From Rhodoluna sp. (lineage in GTDB: Bacteria > Actinomycetota > Actinomycetes > Actinomycetales > Microbacteriaceae): a stretch of DNA of 8,053 nucleotides. A program made the translations under genes and the position numbers. Where the stretch lies: the NCBI GenBank assembly GCA_017984715.1, contig JAGNYY010000029.1, forward strand, positions 1 to 8,053. The letters are read 5' to 3'. The notes below the pieces were generated by a model. That model was not told where the DNA came from, did no database searches, and worked only from the letters and a program-made list of their open reading frames with translations. This document shows, piece after piece, positions 1 through 6,637 of the stretch. How positions within the stretch are numbered: position 1 is the first letter of the stretch; every line of letters starts with the position of its first letter.

Positions 1-2
1 TA

Positions 3-629
3 ATGGCATCAGGCCTCTTCATCTCGCTCGAAGGCATCGACGGGGTAGGTAAATCTACTCAGTCAGACCTTCTCGAAGAGTTCTTGCGTGCCCAGGGCCG
101 CGAAGTGGTTCGCACCTTTGAGCCAGGCGGCACCGAACTTGGCCAGGAAATTCGTCACCTGCTGCTTCACCGCAAGGGAGACGTGGCTCCTCGCGCAGAG
201 GCATTGCTCTACGCTGCCGACCGCGCCCACCACGTTGCTTCCAAGATTCGACCAGCTTTAGAACGCGGCGAGGTTGTCATGACCGATCGCTACCTTGACT
301 CATCGGTTGCCTACCAAGGTGTCGGAAGAGCTTTGAGTGCCGAAGACGTGCGTGCCATTTCAATGTTTGCTGTCGAAGGGCTATTGCCCGACTTGACCAT
401 CTTGCTTGACCTCGAGGCCGCAGCAGCTGCCGCCCGTCGCAATAAAACCGGCGAAGCACCAGACCGACTCGAGCGAGAAAAAGTTGAATTCTTTGAGGCT
501 GTCCGCCAGGCATTCCTGGACATGGCAGCCGCCGAACCCAACCGTTGGTTGGTCATCGATGCTCGTCAGACCGTAGACGAAATGCAGTCTCAAATTCGCA
601 GCCGCGTCGCCGAGTTGCTAGGCGCCTAG
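3..629 (+). CDS. tmk: Thymidylate kinase (dTMP kinase)
   Basis: Cytoplasmic kinase that phosphorylates dTMP to dTDP with ATP, an essential step of dTTP synthesis. The 208-residue length is normal for the family. Visible motifs are the P-loop GIDGVGKST (residues 11-19), the EPGGT substrate loop (40-44), ADRAHH (72-77), the DRY signature (95-97), and a LID region with R145/R146 followed by DRLE (154-157). A P-loop without arginine combined with arginines in the LID matches the E. coli-like (type II) enzymes. The residue before EPGG is F39, where the E. coli enzyme has arginine. The ATG is the only sensible start because the P-loop follows directly; no ribosome binding site can be judged because only two bases precede it. 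The opening TAATG suggests an upstream stop codon overlapping this start. The stop overlaps the holB start by one base. Identification is very secure. Confidence 0.97.
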   Translation: MASGLFISLEGIDGVGKSTQSDLLEEFLRAQGREVVRTFEPGGTELGQEIRHLLLHRKGDVAPRAEALLYAADRAHHVASKIRPALERGEVVMTDRYLDSSVAYQGVGRALSAEDVRAISMFAVEGLLPDLTILLDLEAAAAAARRNKTGEAPDRLEREKVEFFEAVRQAFLDMAAAEPNRWLVIDARQTVDEMQSQIRSRVAELLGA

Positions 630-1786
630 TGTCTGCGCCGGCTCCAATCTGGGATGACCTACTCGGTCAACCCGAAGCAGTCTCGCAACTTGAGCTGGCT
701 GTGCGCCACCGCGATCAGGGCGTTCACCATGCGTGGTTGATGACCGGCCCTCCGGGGTCTGGCCGTTCAAATCTTGCCCACGCTTTTGCCGCCGCTTTGC
801 TTTGCCCCGAAGGTGGTTGCTCAACCTGCAAGAGCTGCGTACTCGCCCAGGCTGGAACCCATCCTGATATCTCGGTTTTGTCTACCGAGAAGGTCGTCAT
901 TTCAATCGATGAGGTCCGTGCACTTGTTGCCGACTCACAGTTCGGAAGCTCGATGGGCAAGTTCCGAATCATGATCATCGAAGATGCTGACCGCATGATT
1001 GAGCGATCTTCAAACGTTTTGCTCAAGGCGCTTGAAGAACCTCCTGCCGGAACCATCTGGCTGCTCTGTGCTCCGTCAGAAGCAGACATGTTGCCAACCA
1101 TCAGGTCGCGCGTTCGCAGAGTCGGTTTGAAAGTGCCAGCAGTAGAAGAAGTCGCTCGCTTGTTGGTTGCTCGAGACGGCATCGACCCGGTGCTTGCCGG
1201 GCAGGTTGCCGCCGAGTCACAAAGTCACATTGGTATGGCCAGGCGCCTAGCGACTAGCCACGAGGCTCGCAGTCGCAGACGCGAAACCTTGCTGGCGGCA
1301 CTTGCCATCAACGGTGTTTCATCGGCAGTCAACACCGCCGAACGTTGGCTAGACATTGCCAAGAAAGACGCAGAGGCACTGACCACTGAGCGCGACTTGG
1401 CAGAGCGAACCGCGGCGCTTCGCACCATGGGTCTACAGCCCGGCGACGCGATTCCAAACAACATGAAGTCAGACCTAAAGGCTCTCGAAGAAGCCCAAAA
1501 GCGCCGCGCCACTCGCAGCTTGCGTGACGGCATCGACCGCATCCTGGTTGATTTGCTCTCGCTATATCGCGATGTTTTGACGATTCAGATTGATGCCCGC
1601 ACCGCACTTATCAATGCCGAACTGATCGGTCAGATCTCCGAGGCTGCCCAGGCAACAACCCCCGCGCAAACCATTGAGAAACTCGAAGCTATTGCGCAGG
1701 CTAGGTTGCGAATCGACCGAAACGTTCGAGACTTGATGGTGCTCGAATCGCTCGGTGTCAGTTTGCGAATCAAGCGAGCATCGTGA
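629..1786 (+). CDS. holB: DNA polymerase III subunit delta' (clamp loader)
   Basis: Delta' subunit of the clamp loader, which works with gamma/tau and delta to load the beta sliding clamp during replication. From the GTG at 629 the protein has 385 residues. It shows an N-terminal AAA+ module with a modified Walker A, GPPGSGRSN (40-48, Lys replaced by Arg), a four-cysteine zinc module (C59, C64, C67, C70), a Walker B-like IIEDAD (116-121), KALEEPP (133-139), and an arginine-finger motif SRV (160-162) where many family members have SRC. The degenerate P-loop fits delta', which is not an ATPase in characterised systems. Residues about 240-330 are charged and helical, forming the collar domain. 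An in-frame ATG at 545 would add 28 arginine-rich residues lying inside tmk; the GTG gives the usual family N-terminus (IWDDLLGQ) and a one-base stop/start overlap, so I prefer it. No clear Shine-Dalgarno is seen, which suggests translational coupling to tmk. Confidence 0.93.
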   Translation: MSAPAPIWDDLLGQPEAVSQLELAVRHRDQGVHHAWLMTGPPGSGRSNLAHAFAAALLCPEGGCSTCKSCVLAQAGTHPDISVLSTEKVVISIDEVRALVADSQFGSSMGKFRIMIIEDADRMIERSSNVLLKALEEPPAGTIWLLCAPSEADMLPTIRSRVRRVGLKVPAVEEVARLLVARDGIDPVLAGQVAAESQSHIGMARRLATSHEARSRRRETLLAALAINGVSSAVNTAERWLDIAKKDAEALTTERDLAERTAALRTMGLQPGDAIPNNMKSDLKALEEAQKRRATRSLRDGIDRILVDLLSLYRDVLTIQIDARTALINAELIGQISEAAQATTPAQTIEKLEAIAQARLRIDRNVRDLMVLESLGVSLRIKRAS

Positions 1787-3324
1787 GACGCAGGCTCTCG
1801 GTCATTGCCGCACTGAGTGCGATTGCACTCGCCTTAGCCGGATGCGCCCCGGCAGACACTGAGGCGAACCTGCCTCCGATCACGGCTCCAACCGCCGCTG
1901 CTAACGCCGAGGTCAGCGATGAGTTGAAGCCGTTTTACTCACAGGTGGTCGAGTGGGAATCCTGTGGCACTCGCATCATGTGCGGATCTGTCCTAGTGCC
2001 AACAAACTGGGATGACCCGAGCGCCGGGTCTCTCTCGCTTGCCGTTGCTTATCGGGCGGCCGACATCGCCAAGCCGCTTGGCTCGATTATCTTCAACCCG
2101 GGCGGGCCAGGCGCCTCCGGCTACGACTGGATTCTGAATTCGGTCGACTATTTGGGCACCGAAAATTTGCGCTCTAAGTTCAACATCGTTGGTTTCGACC
2201 CTAGGGGAGTCGGCGAGAGCGAACCTCGCGTCAAGTGTCTCGATGCAGAGAAGACCGACGAGTTGCTCTATGAAGACAACGGCTTCCCGCTCGGCTCACC
2301 TCAAGACATCGCGGCATCGCGAAAGGTTTTGAGTGAGTTCGCCAACGCTTGCTTGAAGAACACCGGCCCTGCGATGGCCTACCTCGACACCGTTTCAGCC
2401 GCGAAGGACATGGATGTCTTGCGTGCTGTGATGGGTGAGAAAGACTTCAACTATCTCGGCTTCAGCTATGGCAGCCTGCTCGGTCAAACCTATGCCGCAC
2501 TCTTCCCCAAGACAGTAAATCGAATGGTTATCGATGGTGTGATTGACCCATCCGTGACCGATGCCGAGCAGAGCGTCATCCAACTCAAGGGCTTCGATTT
2601 GGCTCTGCGCAACTACCTTGCCGAATGCCTGAGTTCTGCCGACTGCCCATTCCGAGGAACCGTTTCGCAGGCGTTGACCAAGATCAAGAACTTCTTGCGC
2701 ACGCTAGAAACTGCGCCACTGCCAACCAAGGATGGCCGCACACTGAACGCCTGGTCGGCAAACACCGGCTTGATCATGCCTTTGTATTCTGAGGATTACT
2801 GGCCGCAACTTAGCCAAGCTTTTGCAGAAGGATTCGAGGGTGACGGCACAACCTTCATCGATCTTGCTGACACCTACAACGACCGCGATGCCAGAGGCAA
2901 ATATCTCACCAACCTGATGGAAGCCAACATCGCGATTTCTTGCCTCGATGCGCGACAGCCCAGCGATGCTTCTTCGATGGCAAAACAGAATGCACGGATG
3001 CTGGCCGCCAGCCCCACTCTTGGTCGCTACTGGCAGTTCGGCGCTCTGACCTGCGAGTCTTGGCCGTTCCCGGTGGCCAAGCACGCTCTCGATTACAGCG
3101 CCAAGGGGTCGAAGCCAATTCTTGTCGTCGGGACAACCGGTGACCCGGCCACTCCATACACTCAAGCGGTTGCCGTAGCCGACCATATTCTGAGCAATGG
3201 ACACCTCGTCACCTACAACGGCGAAGGCCACACCGCTTATGGCCGCTCGAACGAATGCGTGGCGAACTCGGTAGATAACTATTTCATAAAGGGCTTGGTC
3301 CCTGCAGCCGACCCAAACTGCTAA
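1783..3324 (+). CDS. Secreted lipoprotein alpha/beta hydrolase, tripeptidyl-aminopeptidase-like (S33 family)
   Basis: A 513-residue exported serine hydrolase. The N-terminus has three arginines, a hydrophobic core and a lipobox L-A-G-C with the lipidated cysteine at C21, so it is probably anchored on the outer face of the membrane. The mature part shows an oxyanion-hole motif NPGGPGASG (105-113), the nucleophile elbow GFSYG with S228, the acid D454 in GTTGDPATP, and the base H483 in GEGHTAYG. This is a complete Ser-Asp-His triad. The C-terminal third, carrying the Asp and His, matches the TAP-like C-terminal domain seen in Streptomyces tripeptidyl aminopeptidases and mycobacterial Hip1/CaeA relatives. 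C61 and C67 could form a disulfide. The expected role is cleavage of extracellular peptides or esters; the substrate cannot be read from sequence. The GTG start overlaps the holB stop as GTGA, so it belongs to the tmk-holB transcript. No strong terminator follows. Confidence 0.88.
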   Translation: MRRRLSVIAALSAIALALAGCAPADTEANLPPITAPTAAANAEVSDELKPFYSQVVEWESCGTRIMCGSVLVPTNWDDPSAGSLSLAVAYRAADIAKPLGSIIFNPGGPGASGYDWILNSVDYLGTENLRSKFNIVGFDPRGVGESEPRVKCLDAEKTDELLYEDNGFPLGSPQDIAASRKVLSEFANACLKNTGPAMAYLDTVSAAKDMDVLRAVMGEKDFNYLGFSYGSLLGQTYAALFPKTVNRMVIDGVIDPSVTDAEQSVIQLKGFDLALRNYLAECLSSADCPFRGTVSQALTKIKNFLRTLETAPLPTKDGRTLNAWSANTGLIMPLYSEDYWPQLSQAFAEGFEGDGTTFIDLADTYNDRDARGKYLTNLMEANIAISCLDARQPSDASSMAKQNARMLAASPTLGRYWQFGALTCESWPFPVAKHALDYSAKGSKPILVVGTTGDPATPYTQAVAVADHILSNGHLVTYNGEGHTAYGRSNECVANSVDNYFIKGLVPAADPNC

Positions 3325-3385
3325 AACCCTTGAATTTACAGGGCTGTCAGCCAGCCTAAAAAATGCACACGACACTCCGGAATTT

Positions 3386-3402
3386 CGCAAACTCTTTTTG
3401 CG
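3386..3402. promoter_or_regulatory. Inverted repeat, candidate operator
   Basis: The sequence CGCAAA, five bases, then TTTGCG is a perfect 6-bp inverted repeat upstream of the uptake unit and about 25 bases before the possible -10 box. Read on the minus strand, bases 3396-3384 agree at 10 of 13 positions with the RamB consensus of Corynebacterium glutamicum as I recall it (ARAACTTTGCAAA). RamB controls acetate metabolism there. The match is imperfect and RamB in this organism is assumed, so this is only a candidate. Confidence 0.25.
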
Positions 3403-3458
3403 CCTGAGTTATTCCTGTGAATCGCTATGCTCGGGAACGGAGCGTTAACTTGCCCCGA

Positions 3459-3480
3459 CTGCTGGCAAAGGTGCTAGCAG
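3459..3480 (+). promoter_or_regulatory. Leader hairpin upstream of DUF485-actP
   Basis: The arms CTGCTGGCA and TGCTAGCAG pair over 9 bp (one G-U pair) around a 4-base AAGG loop. No T-run follows (the next bases are AAATTTC), so it is not a standard intrinsic terminator. It ends 16 bases before the GGAG ribosome binding site at 3497-3500. It could be a 5' UTR stability or control element. Confidence 0.4.
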
Positions 3481-3496
3481 AAATTTCAAGAACATT

Positions 3497-3500
3497 GGAG
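3497..3500 (+). promoter_or_regulatory. Ribosome binding site of the DUF485 gene
   Basis: GGAG lies 4 bases before the ATG at 3505. The spacing is a little short but usable, and it fixes this start for the small membrane protein. Confidence 0.6.
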
Positions 3501-3504
3501 TTCT

Positions 3505-3834
3505 ATGGGATCGTCAGAACAAGATCGCGTGTGGGCTGAAACACAAGCCTCACCCGAGTTCCAGGACCTAAAGCGAAAGTTCCGTGGGTTTGCATTCCCA
3601 CTAACCGCCGCCTTCCTGGTTTGGTATTTCCTCTATGTTGCCCTCACGGCTTTCGCTCGTGAATGGGTCAGCACCCCGGTATTCGGCAACATCAACATCG
3701 CGTTCATTCTCGGTGTGTTGCAGTTCGCCACCACCTTCCTAATCATGTGGCTCTACGAGCGCCACTCATCGCACACTCTCGACGCAGCGTCTGACGCTTT
3801 GCGCGAGAAGGTAGATAAGGAGCTCGCAAAGTGA
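3505..3834 (+). CDS. DUF485 small membrane protein (YjcH-like), partner of ActP
   Basis: A 109-residue protein with a polar N-terminus, two predicted membrane helices (about 30-50 and 62-84) and a charged cytoplasmic tail (85-109). The second helix contains LGVLQFATTF, typical of the DUF485/YjcH family. In E. coli the homologue yjcH lies between acs and actP. Its molecular role is not established; it is usually regarded as an accessory of the acetate symporter. Here no acetyl-CoA synthetase gene accompanies the pair within the window. The stop overlaps the actP start by four bases (GTGA), which indicates coupled translation. The start is supported by GGAG four bases upstream. Confidence 0.9.
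   Translation: MGSSEQDRVWAETQASPEFQDLKRKFRGFAFPLTAAFLVWYFLYVALTAFAREWVSTPVFGNINIAFILGVLQFATTFLIMWLYERHSSHTLDAASDALREKVDKELAK
3817..3822 (+). promoter_or_regulatory. Ribosome binding site of actP inside the DUF485 gene
   Basis: AAGGAG lies 8 bases before the GTG at 3831. It is the strongest Shine-Dalgarno in the window and decides the GTG start. It suggests independent strong initiation in addition to coupling. Confidence 0.75.
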
Positions 3835-5612
3835 GTTCAACAACCCTGAGCGCGATTCTCTTCGTCGCATTCGTTCTCTTCACCCTGGTATTGGTTTTCC
3901 GTGCCGGTCGTTCAAACAAGAAGTCATCTGACTTCTACGATGGCGGTGGCTCATTCTCTGGTTTCCAGAACGGTCTAGCTATTGCCGGTGACTACATGTC
4001 TGCGGCCTCATTCCTAGGTATCGCTGGAACCATCGCACTGTTCGGTTACGACGGCTTCCTATACTCAATCGGCTTCTTGGTCGCATGGTTGGTTGCGCTG
4101 CTTCTTGTAGCAGAGCCACTTCGCAACTCGGGCCGTTTCACCATGGGTGACGTTCTTGCATTCCGCATGAGACAGCGTCCGGTTCGTGGAGCTGCGGCTA
4201 CCTCGACCCTTGTTGTATCGATCTTCTATCTGATGGCTCAGATGGTTGGTGCGGGTGCACTTGTTTCTCTATTGCTTGGCATCACCGATGCAAGCGCTAA
4301 GAACTGGATCATCGCCGGCGTCGGTGTCTTGATGATTGTCTACGTAACCGTGGGCGGCATGAAGGGAACCACTTACGTTCAGATCGTCAAGGCATTCTTG
4401 CTTATGACCGGTGCGATCCTGCTAACCGTTATGGTTCTTTGGCAGTTCGGCTTCAACATCTCAGACCTTCTAGGTGCTGCACGAGATGCTTCTGGCAAGG
4501 AGAACTTCCTCGACCCAGGTTTGAAGTTCGGTAAGGACGTCATCGATGCCACCTCTGGTGCAATCGACCCAGTCAAGACCTTGATCAGCAAGATTGACCT
4601 AATCTCGCTTGGTATGGCTTTGGTTCTTGGAACCGCAGGTCTGCCACACATCCTGATTCGTTTCTACACCGTTCCAACTGCAAAGGCTGCCCGCAAGTCG
4701 GTCAACTGGGCAATCGGTAACATCGGTGCTTTCTACCTAATGACCATCGCACTTGGTTTCGGTGCTGCAGCTCTAGTTAGCCGCACCACCCTATTCCGCG
4801 GTTACAAGGTTGACGCAGCTGGCTGTCTCATGGATGCAAAGGGTGTTGCCATCGTTGATGGTGATGCAGCCTGTACTCCTCTTGAGGGGCTAGCAAACCT
4901 ATCGGCAGATGCAAAGAAGCTACTGGTTCCGGTTGACCCTTCAGGTAACGTTGCGGCTCCTCAGCTTGCACAGTTCCTTGGTGGCGGCGAAGGCACCACC
5001 GGTGGAGCAGTCATGCTTGCAGTTATCGGTGCAATCGCGTTCGCGACCATCCTTGCTGTTGTTGCTGGTCTAACCCTTGCAAGCTCTTCATCGTTCGCAC
5101 ACGACTTGTATGCAAACGTAATCAAGCGCGGCAAGGCTACCCCAGAGCAGGAAGTTAAGGTTGCTCGTATCTCAGCAGTTGTGATTGGTGCGATCTCGAT
5201 CGTTCTAGCCATCGGTGCTCAGGGTCTGAACGTGGCCTTCCTAGTTGCAATCGCATTCGCGATCGCGGCATCTGGAAACCTACCGGCAGTGCTTTACTCA
5301 CTGTTCTGGAAGAAGTTCAACACTCGCGGTGCGGTCTGGGCAATCTATGGTGGTCTGTTCTCAGCCATCATCTTGCTCGTGTTCTCACCAAACGTTTCGG
5401 GTCTGGCTACCAGCTTCATCCCTTACGTTGAGGGCGGAGTTCGCTTCGACTACTTCCCACTAGCAAACCCAGGTATCGTTTCGATTCCACTCGGATTCAT
5501 CTTCGGCTGGCTCGGAACCGTAACCTCAAGCGAGCGCAACACTCAGAAGTACGCTGAGCTTGAAGTTCGTTCGATGACTGGTGCTGCTATCGGCAAGGCT
5601 GTTCAGCACTAA
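3831..5612 (+). CDS. actP: Cation/acetate (monocarboxylate) symporter, sodium:solute symporter family
   Basis: A 593-residue multi-helix transporter of the SSS family, expected to take up acetate, and perhaps propionate or pyruvate, with a cation. Family landmarks are GLAIAGDYMSAASFLG (48-63) in the first core helix, VGGMKGTTYVQIVKAF after the mid-protein helices, GTAGLPHILIRF (267-278) followed by TVPTAKAARKSV, and FATILAVVAGLTLASSSSFAHDLYAN, all close to E. coli ActP as I recall it. The protein is about 44 residues longer than the 549-residue E. coli protein. The excess sits in one hydrophilic loop, roughly residues 332-373, with C332 and C348. Codon choice differs from flanking genes (many GGT, GTT, CTT, CTA and GCA codons), as in highly expressed genes. 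It follows the DUF485 gene with a GTGA overlap and ends just before a strong terminator. A MctC-like substrate range is the main alternative. Confidence 0.92.
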   Translation: MSSTTLSAILFVAFVLFTLVLVFRAGRSNKKSSDFYDGGGSFSGFQNGLAIAGDYMSAASFLGIAGTIALFGYDGFLYSIGFLVAWLVALLLVAEPLRNSGRFTMGDVLAFRMRQRPVRGAAATSTLVVSIFYLMAQMVGAGALVSLLLGITDASAKNWIIAGVGVLMIVYVTVGGMKGTTYVQIVKAFLLMTGAILLTVMVLWQFGFNISDLLGAARDASGKENFLDPGLKFGKDVIDATSGAIDPVKTLISKIDLISLGMALVLGTAGLPHILIRFYTVPTAKAARKSVNWAIGNIGAFYLMTIALGFGAAALVSRTTLFRGYKVDAAGCLMDAKGVAIVDGDAACTPLEGLANLSADAKKLLVPVDPSGNVAAPQLAQFLGGGEGTTGGAVMLAVIGAIAFATILAVVAGLTLASSSSFAHDLYANVIKRGKATPEQEVKVARISAVVIGAISIVLAIGAQGLNVAFLVAIAFAIAASGNLPAVLYSLFWKKFNTRGAVWAIYGGLFSAIILLVFSPNVSGLATSFIPYVEGGVRFDYFPLANPGIVSIPLGFIFGWLGTVTSSERNTQKYAELEVRSMTGAAIGKAVQH

Positions 5613-5623
5613 TCAGTTTCAAA

Positions 5624-5659
5624 CAGAAGGCCCCGATCAGAAATGGTCGGGGTTTTCTG
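5624..5659 (+). terminator. Intrinsic terminator of the DUF485-actP unit
   Basis: CCCCGATC (5631-5638) pairs with GGTCGGGG (5645-5652) around a 6-base loop with one G-U pair, followed by TTTTCT. Outer bases CAGAAGG (5624-5630) can also pair with TTTTCTG (5653-5659), extending the stem to 15 bp with G-U pairs. It begins 11 bases after the actP stop, so it ends this transcript and separates it from the DUF2236 gene. Confidence 0.88.
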
Positions 5660-5690
5660 CATTCTGGGATGATTCTCACGCGCCGGCAAG

Positions 5691-6626
5691 TTGAAGAATC
5701 TGGAACCTGACGAAAGAAATAGCTTGCCCAATAACGCACTTCAAGAAGCCTTATCCAAGCGCTTTCGCCGACTGCTTTCTGGTGACCCGGATGGAATCCC
5801 GCCTTGGCTTGAGGTGATCGCTGCTGGCGATGAACCGGGTCTGTACATGCCGACTGACGCACCGTGGATAGTTCATGCCGATTTCGGAACTCTGGTAGGC
5901 GGCATCCGGGCCCTGCTGATGCAGGCACTGCATCCTGGCTCGCTCACCGGTGTGGCAACGCATTCTCGTTACGAGCAGGATGCCCTTGGCCGCCTGGCTG
6001 GAACTATTCGCTGGCTGACCGTGACCACCTTTGGTTCGCACGCCGCCGTGGCGGGGGAGTCGCAGCGAGTCAATCGCATGCACAAGAGAGTCACCGGCGA
6101 GTATGAAACTGCGGCTGGCGAGCAGCGCCCTTACAAGGCCGCTGACCCAGACCTACTGCTGTGGGTGCACATCGCGTTCATGGATTCGTTTCTGCGCTGC
6201 CACCAAATGTATGCCTGGCGAGAGATCCCGGGTGGGGCAGATGCCTATGTTCGCTTGTGGGCAAAATCGGTAGAGCCACTCGGTCTAGATTCAGCCCCGA
6301 TGAATGAAGCTGAACTTCTGCGTGAAATCGAGCGCTATAAGGTCGAGCTCGTGGCTACGCCTAAGACTTTGGATGTCGTCAAGTTCATCAAGCGCCCACC
6401 GCTGCCAGTGCTTGCCCGCCCGGTCTACTGGTTGCTGTTTGAGGCAGCCGTGGTTTCACTGCCAATCGAGTTCCGAGAACTGCTTGGGCTAAAGGCTAAA
6501 TCGGCAAAAATCATCAAGCCGCTGACTCGTGGCGTGCTGCGGTTCATCCGAGTCGCTATTGGCCCGGAGAGCCCAATCGAAGATGGAGCCATCGAGAGGC
6601 TACGCAGAATCGGTGCACTCTACTAA
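5691..6626 (+). CDS. DUF2236 family protein (MpaB / latex-clearing-protein-like, putative heme oxygenase)
   Basis: A 311-residue protein with the DUF2236 pattern: PWIVHAD (58-64), ALLMQALHPGSLTGVATHSRY (74-94), LTVTTFGS (109-116), MHKRVTG (130-136), YKAADPDLLLWVHIAFMDSF (148-167), and a C-terminal hydrophobic stretch near PVYWLLFEAAVVSLP. The family includes the b-heme rubber oxygenase Lcp and fungal MpaB, so H81, H91, H131 and H160 are the natural candidates for heme or metal ligands. The substrate is unknown. No signal peptide is seen, unlike secreted Lcp. The reading frame opens after a TGA at 5670-5672, and TTG 5691 is the first start-like codon; TTG 5724, preceded by a purine-rich stretch, is an alternative. 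The N-terminal VHAD segment is needed for the family fold, so GTG 5814 would be acceptable only if the first 41 residues are not translated. It stands alone between the terminator and the tRNA gene. Confidence 0.8.
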   Translation: MKNLEPDERNSLPNNALQEALSKRFRRLLSGDPDGIPPWLEVIAAGDEPGLYMPTDAPWIVHADFGTLVGGIRALLMQALHPGSLTGVATHSRYEQDALGRLAGTIRWLTVTTFGSHAAVAGESQRVNRMHKRVTGEYETAAGEQRPYKAADPDLLLWVHIAFMDSFLRCHQMYAWREIPGGADAYVRLWAKSVEPLGLDSAPMNEAELLREIERYKVELVATPKTLDVVKFIKRPPLPVLARPVYWLLFEAAVVSLPIEFRELLGLKAKSAKIIKPLTRGVLRFIRVAIGPESPIEDGAIERLRRIGALY

Positions 6627-6637
6627 ACTTTTGTAGT

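Larger units (their letters stand above)
3325..3504 (+). other. 180-base intergenic leader of the acetate uptake unit
   Basis: No convincing ORF is present. The region holds a 6-bp inverted repeat at 3386-3402 (CGCAAA / TTTGCG, 5-base spacer), a possible -10 box TATGCT at 3426-3431 without a good -35 box, and a 9-bp hairpin at 3459-3480. Just upstream of that hairpin lie overlapping pairing possibilities: GCTC (3429-3432) with GAGC (3440-3443), or TCGGG (3431-3435) with CCCGA (3454-3458). The region must contain the promoter for the DUF485-actP unit unless read-through from the hydrolase operon is used, and no clear terminator separates the two. Confidence 0.5.

Noticed and set aside
545..628. 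Upstream ATG extension of holB
   Set aside because: The added 28 residues are arginine-rich, lie wholly within tmk, and are not part of the usual delta' N-terminus. GTG 629 overlaps the tmk stop.
724..1182. 152-codon open frame on the minus strand within holB
   Set aside because: It mirrors the AAA+ motifs of holB; no domain and no ribosome binding site were seen.
3328..3366. Possible terminator after the hydrolase (CCCT/AGGG and GGCT/AGCC pairings followed by AAAAAA)
   Set aside because: The stems are only 4 bp and no T-run follows on the + strand. There is no minus-strand gene that would use the T-run of the opposite strand.
2704..3390. 228-codon open frame on the minus strand
   Set aside because: It lies opposite the hydrolase gene across its catalytic D454 and H483 region. 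The translation shows no recognisable domain, and the overlap is explained by the strong coding bias of the + strand.
3398..3431. TTGCGC (3398-3403) as the -35 partner of TATGCT (3426-3431)
   Set aside because: The spacer would be 22 bases, too long for a normal promoter.
5587..5928. 113-codon minus-strand open frame across the terminator and the DUF2236 gene start
   Set aside because: It spans the terminator hairpin and the conserved DUF2236 N-terminus, and its product shows no recognisable domain.
6601..6629. Promoter for tRNA-Thr: TAAACT at 6624-6629 with TACGCA 17 bases upstream
   Set aside because: It matches only 4/6 and 3/6 of the consensus boxes and overlaps the DUF2236 stop codon. 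It is too weak to list as a feature.
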